A program made the translations under genes and the position numbers. The notes beneath the pieces are model-generated. The model was not told where the DNA came from, searched no databases, and saw nothing but the letters and a program-made list of their open reading frames with translations. A stretch of 64,000 nucleotides of DNA from Auanema rhodensis (lineage: Eukaryota; Nematoda; Chromadorea; Rhabditida; Rhabditidae): NCBI GenBank assembly GCA_964057225.1, contig OZ059899.1, positions 4,526,001 to 4,590,000 of the forward strand, given 5' to 3'. This document shows, one piece after another, positions 28,301 through 39,132 of this stretch; the first letter of the stretch is position 1, and the number at the start of each line of letters is the position of its first letter.

Positions 28301-31300
28301 AAGCAATGTTGAGTGTACATGGAAACTCAACATACACTAATGCATCATTTTTCAAACGATCATAACTGATTTTTGTATTAAGCGTTTCTCAATGTAGTAT
28401 AGTGCATTCGATGCGGATTTTTAAGCTGCGTCGATCTGTGTTATCAGATTTGCGCTAGCTTAAAAATGCACCGAGATATCAACTGATATATGTTCACACT
28501 TATATCCTCGATTTTCACCCTGAAGAATCAATTTTTTCATTGAATAACATTGTCCATCGTCTTTGCCTTGAAAAAAGAAATCTAAAAACATCTACTTTTT
28601 GCTAAATTATTTTGAAATTTTTTGAAAAAATTTTTGTCAAAATGTTTTTGGAAGCAATGTTGAGTGTACATGGAAACTCAACATACACTAATGCATCATT
28701 TTTCAAACGATCATAACTGATTTTTGTATTAAGCGTTTCTCAATGTAGTATAGTGCATTCGATGCGTATTTTTAAGCTGCGTCGATCTGTGTTATCAGAT
28801 TTGCGCTAGCTTAAAAATGCACCGAGATATCAACTGATATATGTTCACACTTATATCCTCGATTTTCACCCTGAAGAATCAATTTTTTCATTGAATAACA
28901 TTGTCCATCGTCTTTGCCTTGAAAAAAGAAATCTAAAAACATCTACTTTTTGCTAAATTATTTTGAAATTTTTCGAAAAAATTTTTGTCAAAATGTTTTT
29001 GGAAGCAATGTTGAGTGTACATGGAAACTCAACATACACTAATGCATCATTTTTCAAACGATCATAACTGATTTTTGTATTAAGCGTTTCTCAATGTAGT
29101 ATAGTGCATTCGATGCGGATTTTTAAGCTGCGTCGATCTGTGTTATCAGATTTGCGCTAGCTTAAAAATGCACCGAGATATCAACTGATATAAGTTCACA
29201 CTTATATCCTCGATTTTCACCCTGAAGAATCAATTTTTTCGTTGAATAACATTGTCCATCGTCTTTGCCTTGAAAAAAGGAATTTAGAAGCATCTACTTT
29301 TTGCTAAATTATTTTGAAATTTTTCGAAAAAAATTTTGTCAAAATGTTTTTGGAAGCAATGTTGAGTGTACATGGAAACTCAACATACACTAATGCATCA
29401 TTTTTCAAACGATCATAACTGAATTTTGTATTAAGCGTTTCTCAATGTAGTATAGTGCATTCGATGCGGATTTTTAAGCTGCGTCGATCTGTGTTATCAG
29501 ATTTGCGCTAGCTTAAAAATGCACCGAGATATCAACTGATATAAGTTCACACTTATATCCTCGATTTTCACCCTGAAGAATCAATTTTTTCGTTGAATAA
29601 CATTGTCCATCGTCTTTGCCTTGAAAAAAGGAATCTAGAAGCATCTACTTTTTGCTAAATTATTTTGAAATTTTTCGAAAAAATTTTTGTCAAAATGTTT
29701 TTGGAAGCAATGTTGAGTGTACATGGAAACTCAACATACACTAATGCATCATTTTTCAAACGATCATAACTGATTTTTGTATTAAGCGTTTCTCAATGTA
29801 GTATAGTGCATTCGATGCGGATTTTTAAGCTGCGTCGATCTGTGTTATCAGATTTGCGCTTGCTTAAAAATGCACCGAGATATCAACTGATATATGTTCA
29901 CACTTATATCCTCGATTTTCACCCTGAAGAATCAATTTTTTCATTGAATAACATTGTCCATCGTCTTTGCCTTGAAAAAAGAAATCTAAAAACATCTACT
30001 TTTTGCTAAATTATTTTGAAATTTTTTGAAAAAATTTTTGTCAAAATGTTTTTGGAAGCAATGTTGAGTGTACATGGAAACTCAACATACACTAATGCAT
30101 CATTTTTCAAACGATCATAACTGATTTTTGTATTAAGCGTTTCTCAATGTAGTATAGTGCATTCGATGCGGATTTTTAAGCTGCGTCGATCTGTGTTATC
30201 AGATTTGCGCTAGCTTAAAAATGCACCGAGATATCAACTGATATATGTTCACACTTATATCCTCGATTTTCACCCTGAAGAATCAATTTTTTCATTGAAT
30301 AACATTGTCCATCGTCTTTGCCTTGAAAAAAGAAATCTAAAAACATCTACTTTTTGCTAAATTATTTTGAAATTTTTCGAAAAAATTTTTGTCAAAATGT
30401 TTTTGGAAGCAATGTTGAGTGTACATGGAAACTCAACATACACTAATGCATCATTTTTCAAACGATCATAACTGAATTTTGTATTAAGCGTTTCTCAATG
30501 TAGTATAGTGCATTCGATGCGGATTTTTAAGCTGCGTCGATCTGTGTTATCAGATTTGCGCTAGCTTAAAAATGCACCGAGATATCAACTGATATAAGTT
30601 CACACTTATATCCTCGATTTTCACCCTGAAGAATCAATTTTTTCGTTGAATAACATTGTCCATCGTCTTTGCCTTGAAAAAAGGAATCTAGAAGCATCTA
30701 CTTTTTGCTAAATTATTTTGAAATTTTTCGAAAAAATTTTTGTCAAAATGTTTTTGGAAGCAATGTTGAGTGTACATGGAAACTCAACATACACTAATGC
30801 ATCATTTTTCAAACGATCATAACTGATTTTTGTATTAAGCGTTTCTCAATGTAGTATAGTGCATTCGATGCGGATTTTTAAGCTGCGTCGATCTGTGTTA
30901 TCAGATTTGCGCTAGCTTAAAAATGCACCGAGATATCAACTGATATATGTTCACACTTATATCCTCGATTTTCACCCTGAAGAATCAATTTTTTCGTTGA
31001 ATAACATTGTCCATCGTCTTTGCCTTGAAAAAAGGAATCTAGAAGCATCTACTTTTTGCTAAATTATTTTGAAATTTTTCGAAAAAATTTTTGTCAAAAT
31101 GTTTTTGGAAGCAATGTTGAGTGTACATGGAAACTCAACATACACTAATGCATCATTTTTCAAACGATCATAACTGATTTTTGTATTAAGCGTTTCTCAA
31201 TGTAGTATAGTGCATTCGATGCGGATTTTTAAGCTGCGTCGATCTGTGTTATCAGATTTGCGCTAGCTTAAAAATGCACCGAGATATCAACTGATATATG

Positions 31301-34300
31301 TTCACACTTATATCCTCGATTTTCACCCTGAAGAATCAATTTTTTCATTGAATAACATTGTCCATCGTCTTTGCCTTGAAAAAAGAAATCTAAAAACATC
31401 TACTTTTTGCTAAATTATTTTGAAATTTTTTGAAAAAATTTTTGTCAAAATGTTTTTGGAAGCAATGTTGAGTGTACATGGAAACTCAACATACACTAAT
31501 GCATCATTTTTCAAACGATCATAACTGATTTTTGTATTAAGCGTTTCTCAATGTAGTATAGTGCATTCGATGCGGATTTTTAAGCTGCGTCGATCTGTGT
31601 TATCAGATTTGCGCTAGCTTAAAAATGCACCGAGATATCAACTGATATATGTTCACACTTATATCCTCGATTTTCACCCTGAAGAATCAATTTTTTCATT
31701 GAATAACATTGTCCATCGTCTTTGCCTTGAAAAAAGAAATCTAAAAACATCTACTTTTTGCTAAATTATTTTGAAATTTTTCGAAAAAATTTTTGTCAAA
31801 ATGTTTTTGGAAGCAATGTTGAGTGTACATGGAAACTCAACATACACTAATGCATCATTTTTCAAACGATCATAACTGAATTTTGTATTAAGCGTTTCTC
31901 AATGTAGTATAGTGCATTCGATGCGGATTTTTAAGCTGCGTCGATCTGTGTTATCAGATTTGCGCTAGCTTAAAAATGCACCGAGATATCAACTGATATA
32001 AGTTCACACTTATATCCTCGATTTTCACCCTGAAGAATCAATTTTTTCGTTGAATAACATTGTCCATCGTCTTTGCCTTGAAAAAAGGAATCTAGAAGCA
32101 TCTACTTTTTGCTAAATTATTTTGAAATTTTTCGAAAAAATTTTTGTCAAAATGTTTTTGGAAGCAATGTTGAGTGTACATGGAAACTCAACATACACTA
32201 ATGCATCATTTTTCAAACGATCATAACTGATTTTTGTATTAAGCGTTTCTCAATGTAGTATAGTGCATTCGATGCGGATTTTTAAGCTGCGTCGATCTGT
32301 GTTATCAGATTTGCGCTAGCTTAAAAATGCACCGAGATATCAACTGATATATGTTCACACTTATATCCTCGATTTTCACCCTGAAGAATCAATTTTTTCG
32401 TTGAATAACATTGTCCATCGTCTTTGCCTTGAAAAAAGGAATCTAGAAGCATCTACTTTTTGCTAAATTATTTTGAAATTTTTCGAAAAAATTTTTGTCA
32501 AAATGTTTTTGGAAGCAATGTTGAGTGTACATGGAAACTCAACATACACTAATGCATCATTTTTCAAACGATCATAACTGATTTTTGTATTAAGCGTTTC
32601 TCAATGTAGTATAGTGCATTCGATGCGGATTTTTAAGCTGCGTCGATCTGTGTTATCAGATTTGCGCTAGCTTAAAAATGCACCGAGATATCAACTGATA
32701 TATGTTCACACTTATATCCTCGATTTTCACCCTGAAGAATCAATTTTTTCATTGAATAACATTGTCCATCGTCTTTGCCTTGAAAAAAGAAATCTAAAAA
32801 CATCTACTTTTTGCTAAATTATTTTGAAATTTTTTGAAAAAATTTTTGTCAAAATGTTTTTGGAAGCAATGTTGAGTGTACATGGAAACTCAACATACAC
32901 TAATGCATCATTTTTCAAACGATCATAACTGATTTTTGTATTAAGCGTTTCTCAATGTAGTATAGTGCATTCGATGCGGATTTTTAAGCTGCGTCGATCT
33001 GTGTTATCAGATTTGCGCTAGCTTAAAAATGCACCGAGATATCAACTGATATATGTTCACACTTATATCCTCGATTTTCACCCTGAAGAATCAATTTTTT
33101 CATTGAATAACATTGTCCATCGTCTTTGCCTTGAAAAAAGAAATCTAAAAACATCTACTTTTTGCTAAATTATTTTGAAATTTTTCGAAAAAATTTTTGT
33201 CAAAATGTTTTTGGAAGCAATGTTGAGTGTACATGGAAACTCAACATACACTAATGCATCATTTTTCAAACGATCATAACTGATTTTTGTATTAAGCGTT
33301 TCTCAATGTAGTATAGTGCATTCCATGCGGATTTTTAAGCTGCGTCGATCTGTGTTATCAGATTTGCGCTAGCTTAAAAATGCACCGAGATATCAACTGA
33401 TATAAGTTCACACTTATATCCTCGATTTTCACCCTGAAGAATCAATTTTTTCATTGAATAACATTGTCCATCGTCTTTGCCTTGAAAAAAGAAATCTAAA
33501 AACATTTACTTTTTGCTAAATTATTTTGAAATTTTTCGAAAAAATTTTTGTCAAAATGTTTTTGGAAGCAATGTTGAGTGTACATGGAAACTCAACATAC
33601 ACTAATGCATCATTTTTCAAACGATCATAACTGATTTTTGTATCAAGCGTTTCTCAATGTAGTATAGTGCATTCGATGCGGATTTTTAAGCTGCGTCGAT
33701 CTGTGTTATCAGATTTGCGCTAGCTTAAAAATGCACCGAGATATCAACTGATATATGTTCACACTTATATCCTCGATTTTCACCCTGAAGAATTAATTTT
33801 TTCGTTGAATAACATTGTCCATCGTCTTTGCCTTGAAAAAAGGAATCTAGAAGCATCTACTTTTTGCTAAATTATTTTGAAATTTTTCGAAAAAATTTTT
33901 GTCAAAATGTTTTTGGAAGCAATGTTGAGTGTACATGGAAACTCAACATACACTAATGCATCATTTTTCAAACGATCATAACTGATTTTTGTATTAAGCG
34001 TTTCTCAATGTAGTATAGTGCATTCGATGCGGATTTTTAAGCTGCGTCGATCTGTGTTATCAGATTTGCGCTAGCTTAAAAATGCACCGAGATATCAACT
34101 GATATAAGTTCACACTTATATCCTCGATTTTCACCCTGAAGAATCAATTTTTTCATTGAATAACATTGTCCATCGTCTTTGCCTTGAAAAAAGAAATCTA
34201 AAAACATCTACTTTTTGCTAAATTATTTTGAAATTTTTCGAAAAAATTTTTGTCAAAATGTTTTTGGAAGCAATGTTGAGTGTACATGGAAACTCAACAT

Positions 34301-37300
34301 ACACTAATGCATCATTTTTCAAACGATCATAACTGATTTTTGTATCAAGCGTTTCTCAATGTAGTATAGTGCATTCGATGCGGATTTTTAAGCTGCGTCG
34401 ATCTGTGTTATCAGATTTGCGCTAGCTTAAAAATGCACCGAGATATCAACTGATATATGTTCACACTTATATCCTCGATTTTCACCCTGAAGAATTAATT
34501 TTTTCGTTGAATAACATTGTCCATCGTCTTTGCCTTGAAAAAAGGAATCTAGAAGCATCTACTTTTTGCTAAATTATTTTGAAATTTTTCGAAAAAATTT
34601 TTGTCAAAATGTTTTTGGAAGCAATGTTGAGTGTACATGGAAACTCAACATACACTAATGCATCATTTTTCAAACGATCATAACTGATTTTTGTATTAAG
34701 CGTTTCTCAATGTAGTATAGTGCATTCGATGCGGATTTTTAAGCTGCGTCGATCTGTGTTATCAGATTTGCGCTAGCTTAAAAATGCACCGAGATATCAA
34801 CTGATATATGTTCACACTTATATCCTCGATTTTCACCCTGAAGAATCAATTTTTTCATTGAATAACATTGTCCATCGTCTTTGCCTTGAAAAAAGAAATC
34901 TAAAAACATCTACTTTTTGCTAAATTATTTTGAAATTTTTTGAAAAAATTTTTGTCAAAATGTTTTTGGAAGCAATGTTGAGTGTACATGGAAACTCAAC
35001 ATACACTAATGCATCATTTTTCAAACGATCATAACTGATTTTTGTATTAAGCGTTTCTCAATGTAGTATAGTGCATTCGATGCGTATTTTTAAGCTGCGT
35101 CGATCTGTGTTATCAGATTTGCGCTAGCTTAAAAATGCACCGAGATATCAACTGATATATGTTCACACTTATATCCTCGATTTTCACCCTGAAGAATCAA
35201 TTTTTTCATTGAATAACATTGTCCATCGTCTTTGCCTTGAAAAAAGAAATCTAAAAACATCTACTTTTTGCTAAATTATTTTGAAATTTTTCGAAAAAAT
35301 TTTTGTCAAAATGTTTTTGGAAGCAATGTTGAGTGTACATGGAAACTCAACATACACTAATGCATCATTTTTCAAACGATCATAACTGATTTTTGTATTA
35401 AGCGTTTCTCAATGTAGTATAGTGCATTCGATGCGGATTTTTAAGCTGCGTCGATCTGTGTTATCAGATTTGCGCTAGCTTAAAAATGCACCGATATATC
35501 AACTGATATAAGTTCACACTTATATCCTCGATTTTCACCCTGAAGAATCAATTTTTTCGTTGAATAACATTGTCCATCGTCTTTGCCTTGAAAAAAGGAA
35601 TTTAGAAGCATCTACTTTTTGCTAAATTATTTTGAAATTTTTCGAAAAAAATTTTGTCAAAATGTTTTTGGAAGCAATGTTGAGTGTACATGGAAACTCA
35701 ACATACACTAATGCATCATTTTTCAAACGATCATAACTGAATTTTGTATTAAGCGTTTCTCAATGTAGTATAGTGCATTCGATGCGGATTTTTAAGCTGC
35801 GTCGATCTGTGTTATCAGATTTGCGCTAGCTTAAAAATGCACCGAGATATCAACTGATATATGTTCACACTTATATCCTCGATTTTCACCCTGAAGAATC
35901 AATTTTTTCATTGAATAACATTGTCCATCGTCTTTGCCTTGAAAAAAGAAATCTAAAAACATCTACTTTTTGCTAAATTATTTTGAAATTTTTTGAAAAA
36001 ATTTTTGTCAAAATGTTTTTGGAAGCAATGTTGAGTGTACATGGAAACTCAACATACACTAATGCATCATTTTTCAAACGATCATAACTGATTTTTGTAT
36101 TAAGCGTTTCTCAATGTAGTATAGTGCATTCGATGCGGATTTTTAAGCTGCGTCGATCTGTGTTATCAGATTTGCGCTAGCTTAAAAATGCACCGAGATA
36201 TCAACTGATATATGTTCACACTTATATCCTCGATTTTCACCCTGAAGAATCAATTTTTTCATTGAATAACATTGTCCATCGTCTTTGCCTTGAAAAAAGA
36301 AATCTAAAAACATCTACTTTTTGCTAAATTATTTTGAAATTTTTCGAAAAAATTTTTGTCAAAATGTTTTTGGAAGCAATGTTGAGTGTACATGGAAACT
36401 CAACATACACTAATGCATCATTTTTCAAACGATCATAACTGATTTTTGTATTAAGCGTTTCTCAATGTAGTATAGTGCATTCGATGCGGATTTTTAAGCT
36501 GCGTCGATCTGTGTTATCAGATTTGCGCTAGCTTAAAAATGCACCGAGATATCAACTGATATAAGTTCACACTTATATCCTCGATTTTCACCCTGAAGAA
36601 TCAATTTTTTCGTTGAATAACATTGTCCATCGTCTTTGCCTTGAAAAAAGGAATCTAGAAGCATCTACTTTTTGCTAAATTATTCTGAAATTTTTCGAAA
36701 AAATTTTTGTCAAAATGTTTTTGGAAGCAATGTTGAGTGTACATGGAAACTCAACATACACTAATGCATCATTTTTCAAACGATCATAACTGATTTTTGT
36801 ATTAAGCGTTTCTCAAGGTAGTATAGTGCATTCGATGCGGATTTTTAAGCTGCGTCGATCTGTGTTATCAGATTTGCGCTAGCTTAAAAATGCACCGAGA
36901 TATCAACTGATATAAGTTCACACTTATATCCTCGATTTTCACCCTGAAGAATCAATTTTTTCATTGAATAACATTGTCCATCGTCTTTGCCTTGAAAAAA
37001 GAAATCTAAAAACATCTACTTTTTGCTAAATTATTTTGAAATTTTTCGAAAAAATTTTTGTCAAAATCTTTTTGGAAGCAATGTTGAGTGTACATGGAAA
37101 CTCAACATACAGTAATGCATCATTTTTCAAACGATCATAACTGATTTTTGTATCAAGCGTTTCTCAATGTAGTATAGTGCATTCGATGCGGATTTTTAAG
37201 CTGCGTCGATCTGTGTTATCAGATTTGCGCTAGCTTAAAAATGCACCGAGATATCAACTGATATATGTTCACACTTATATCCTCGATTTTCACCCTGAAG

Positions 37301-37506
37301 AATTAATTTTTTCATTGAATAACATTGTCCATCGTCTTTGCCTTGAAAAAAGAAATCTAAAAACATCTACTTTTTGCTAAATTATTTTGAAATTTTTCGA
37401 AAAAATTTTTGTCAAAATGTTTTTGGAAGCAATGTTGAGTGTACATGGAAACTCAACATACACTAATGCATCATTTTTCAAACGATCATAACTGATTTTT
37501 GTATCA

Positions 37507-37512
37507 AGCGTT
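37507..37512. repeat. Target site duplication, left copy (AGCGTT)
   Basis: Six bases immediately outside the left TIR, identical to 54390-54395. Six bp is the known duplication length of Polinton integrases. The intact monomer has one AGCGTT at this position, so the duplication was made on insertion. Confidence 0.95.
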
Positions 37513-37552
37513 AGTAGAGAGCCATGCCGAATTTACTAACCACGCCCCCAAA

Positions 37553-37690
37553 CAGTTGCTAAAAACATACTTTTGAGGGCGTCAGCTGCTAAAATCATAC
37601 TTTTGGGGGCGTCAGCTGTCAAAATCATATTTTCGGCGTCAGCTGTCAAAAATATATTTTCGGCGTCAGCTGTCAAAAATATACTTTTCC
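37553..37690. repeat. Terminal tandem repeat with CAGCTG (left, 5 units)
   Basis: Units of 27-30 bp of the form GGCGTCAGCTGTCAAAA plus an AT-rich tail. The palindrome CAGCTG lies at 37583, 37613, 37640 and 37667; the outermost unit has the variant CAGTTG. The same array, one 27-bp unit shorter, is at 54241-54350 in inverted orientation. CAGCTG is an E-box core and TCAGCTGTCA resembles paired TALE-homeodomain sites. Either could recruit a host or element factor to the ends (speculation). Confidence 0.85.
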
Positions 37691-37697
37691 TCCCGAG

Positions 37698-37715
37698 GCA
37701 GGCTCTCGAGCCTGC
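37698..37715. repeat. GC-rich palindrome in left TIR
   Basis: GCAGGCTC-TC-GAGCCTGC is a perfect 8-bp stem with a 2-nt centre, set in very AT-rich DNA. The mirror copy is at 54214-54231. It could extrude as a hairpin or bind a dimeric protein. Its role is unknown. Confidence 0.8.
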
Positions 37716-38069
37716 GCATGAATCAAAATGCATGATTTTTTTTTTTAAATTATTTTTTAATGTATTATTTTAAATCAATTTTTATTATTTATATATTTGT
37801 TAATTGTATTTGTAAATATTTTTAAACTTATTTCTTTTTAAATGAATTTTTATTATTAATATATGTTTTAAATATTATTATTTAATTATTTCTTTTTAAA
37901 TGTATTTTATATATTTTTAAAATATTATTAAAATTATCTCCTTTTAAATGTATTTTTAATATATATACATTTGAATAAACTTTTTAATATATATTGTGTT
38001 TGTTTTAATTTATAAAATTTGAATATTTTTCAAAGCTAATAAATATGTTCACCGTACCTCTTATGGGTT

Positions 38070-38900
38070 AATTAATGGAACACATATCGAAGGTTAATTC
38101 GATAAGAACGATATGAAATACAAAAGTTAATGGAACACATATCGAAAGTTAATTCGATAAGAACGATATGAAATACAAAAGTTAATGGAACACATATCGA
38201 AGGTTAATTCGATAAGATCGTTAAAACAGGTGCACTGACCCACACAAGAACCACATGGCAAACGTTTTGTTCATAAAAATATGATAAATAGCTGTACACC
38301 ACATGTACCAAGTTGTCTAATATTTTCAAATTACATGAAAGAATAGTTTAAAGAACCTTTTTTAAAATTTTATATTAGTATATTCTAATATACTAACTCA
38401 ATAAAACACATATCGAAGGTTAATTCGATAGGATTCACAAACAATTGTGTTGTTTCCAATGGAACACATATCGAAGATTAATTCGATAAGATCGTTAAAA
38501 CAGGTGCGCTGCCCCACACATGTACCACATGGCAAAAGTTTTGTTCATAAAAATATGATAAATAGCTGTACAGCACAAGTACCCATAACGCTAAAGAATA
38601 CTTACTATGCCAAGGGGTCATGGGTATATAGTTTTTTAGTATCAAAAATGTTAATGGAACACATATCGAATATCAATTCGATAAGCTTGGTGAAACAGAT
38701 ACGTTGACCTACAATGAACCAAATGGCAAAGCACTTGTTCATTAAAGTATAACAAATAGCTGTATAGCATATGCATCAAGATTTCTAATATTCTCAAATT
38801 ACATGGAAAGAAGAGTATATAGAAAAAGTTTTAGTGTGTATATTACTAATATTCTAATACCCTAACTCAAAGAACACATATCGAAGATTAATTCGATAAG
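38070..38900. repeat. Subterminal iterons, left: TATCGAA-N6-TTCGATA x 7
   Basis: Seven copies of a 20-bp inverted repeat with 7-bp arms and a 6-bp spacer (usually GGTTAA). They lie at 38085-38104, 38140-38159, 38195-38214, 38411-38430, 38469-38488, 38664-38683 and 38879-38898. The first three are exactly 55 bp apart in a tandem repeat. The later ones head longer degenerate modules that also share GTTAAAACAGGTGC and AAATAGCTGTA blocks. Arms are kept while spacers vary (GGTTAA, AAGTTAA-like, GATTAA, TATCAA), as expected of a dimeric protein site. They sit just upstream of the polymerase gene. Possible roles are replication origin, integrase binding or transcription control (inference). Confidence 0.85.
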
Positions 38901-39061
38901 ATTGTTGAAACAGTTGCGCTGACCACAACAATACATGCGTATTTATTAACAGCGGATTGGCAACTGCCACTGTTGACAGCTGTAATATGATACAATGTTG
39001 AGTGTTGGCAACATTGTTACGTGACAATAAAACAACTGACTGTTCTTGCAATGAAGTGTAA
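38631..39061. other. Region between left TIR and polymerase gene
   Basis: No convincing gene. It holds the last two iteron modules (38664 and 38879) and a stretch rich in TTGGCAAC, CTGTTGACAGCTG and CAACATTG motifs (38950-39040), which resembles a regulatory or origin-like region. A similar CAACAGTTG/CAGCTG-rich stretch lies near the other end, around 52920-53070. Confidence 0.5.
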
Positions 39062-39068
39062 TATAAAT
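39062..39068 (+). promoter_or_regulatory. Candidate TATA box of the polymerase gene
   Basis: TATAAAT, 71 bp before the polymerase ATG, with an initiator-like CTCAGAG about 37 bp downstream. Spacing is slightly longer than ideal, so the assignment is tentative. Confidence 0.4.
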
Positions 39069-39132
39069 GTGTAAAATGAAATATGGATAACTACCTCTCA
39101 GAGTTTGCATAATTTTATTCTAACAAGATACA

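Larger units (their letters stand above)
1..37512. repeat. 351-bp satellite DNA array (left of the Polinton)
   Basis: A head-to-tail tandem array of one AT-rich monomer. The landmark CGATCTGTG occurs at 1, 352, 703 and 1054, and the last one on this side is at 37207, exactly 106 x 351 bp later, so there is no net length change across the array. Monomers differ by point changes that define recurring variants: ATATGTTC/CATTG/GAAATCTAAAAAC; ATAAGTTC/CGTTG/GGAATCTAGAAG; a type with AAAAATGG and TATCAAGTG; and a type with GAAAGAAG. Each monomer holds a 9-bp inverted repeat (ATGTTGAGT ... ACTCAACAT, 10-nt loop). All six frames carry stops, so it is non-coding. The array is cut in mid-monomer by the Polinton. 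This is probably centromeric or pericentromeric satellite (inference). I do not recognise a named family. Confidence 0.97.
37513..38630. repeat. Left terminal inverted repeat (TIR)
   Basis: This matches the reverse complement of 53595-54389. The outermost ~130 bp are identical. The left copy then has one extra 27-bp unit, and two base differences follow near 37722-37735. After that comes an AT-rich stretch (about 37735-38040) that is similar but has indels, then a conserved block around GTACCTCTTATGGGTTAA, and last a shared block ending at CCAAGGGGTCATG and TATATA. The left arm is longer than the right because the inner module with the TATCGAA inverted repeat is duplicated. Confidence 0.9.

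Noticed and set aside
29806-30009. 67-codon ORF inside the satellite
   Set aside because: It exists only because one monomer has GCGCTTGC instead of GCGCTAGC, removing a TAG. Other monomers have the stop.
1-37512. Drosophila 1.688 (359-bp) satellite or a CRISPR array
   Set aside because: The monomer does not read like the 1.688 family as I remember it and is 351 bp. There is no repeat/spacer alternation, so it is not CRISPR.
37536-37773. Overlapping ORFs on both strands with LTADAEN-like or SASAVKNI-like repeats
   Set aside because: They are translations of the terminal CAGCTG tandem units and carry no independent coding signal.
38447-38707. 86-codon ORF in the left subterminal region
   Set aside because: It spans two iteron modules, and its repeated peptide MEHIS.INSI is the translated inverted repeat.
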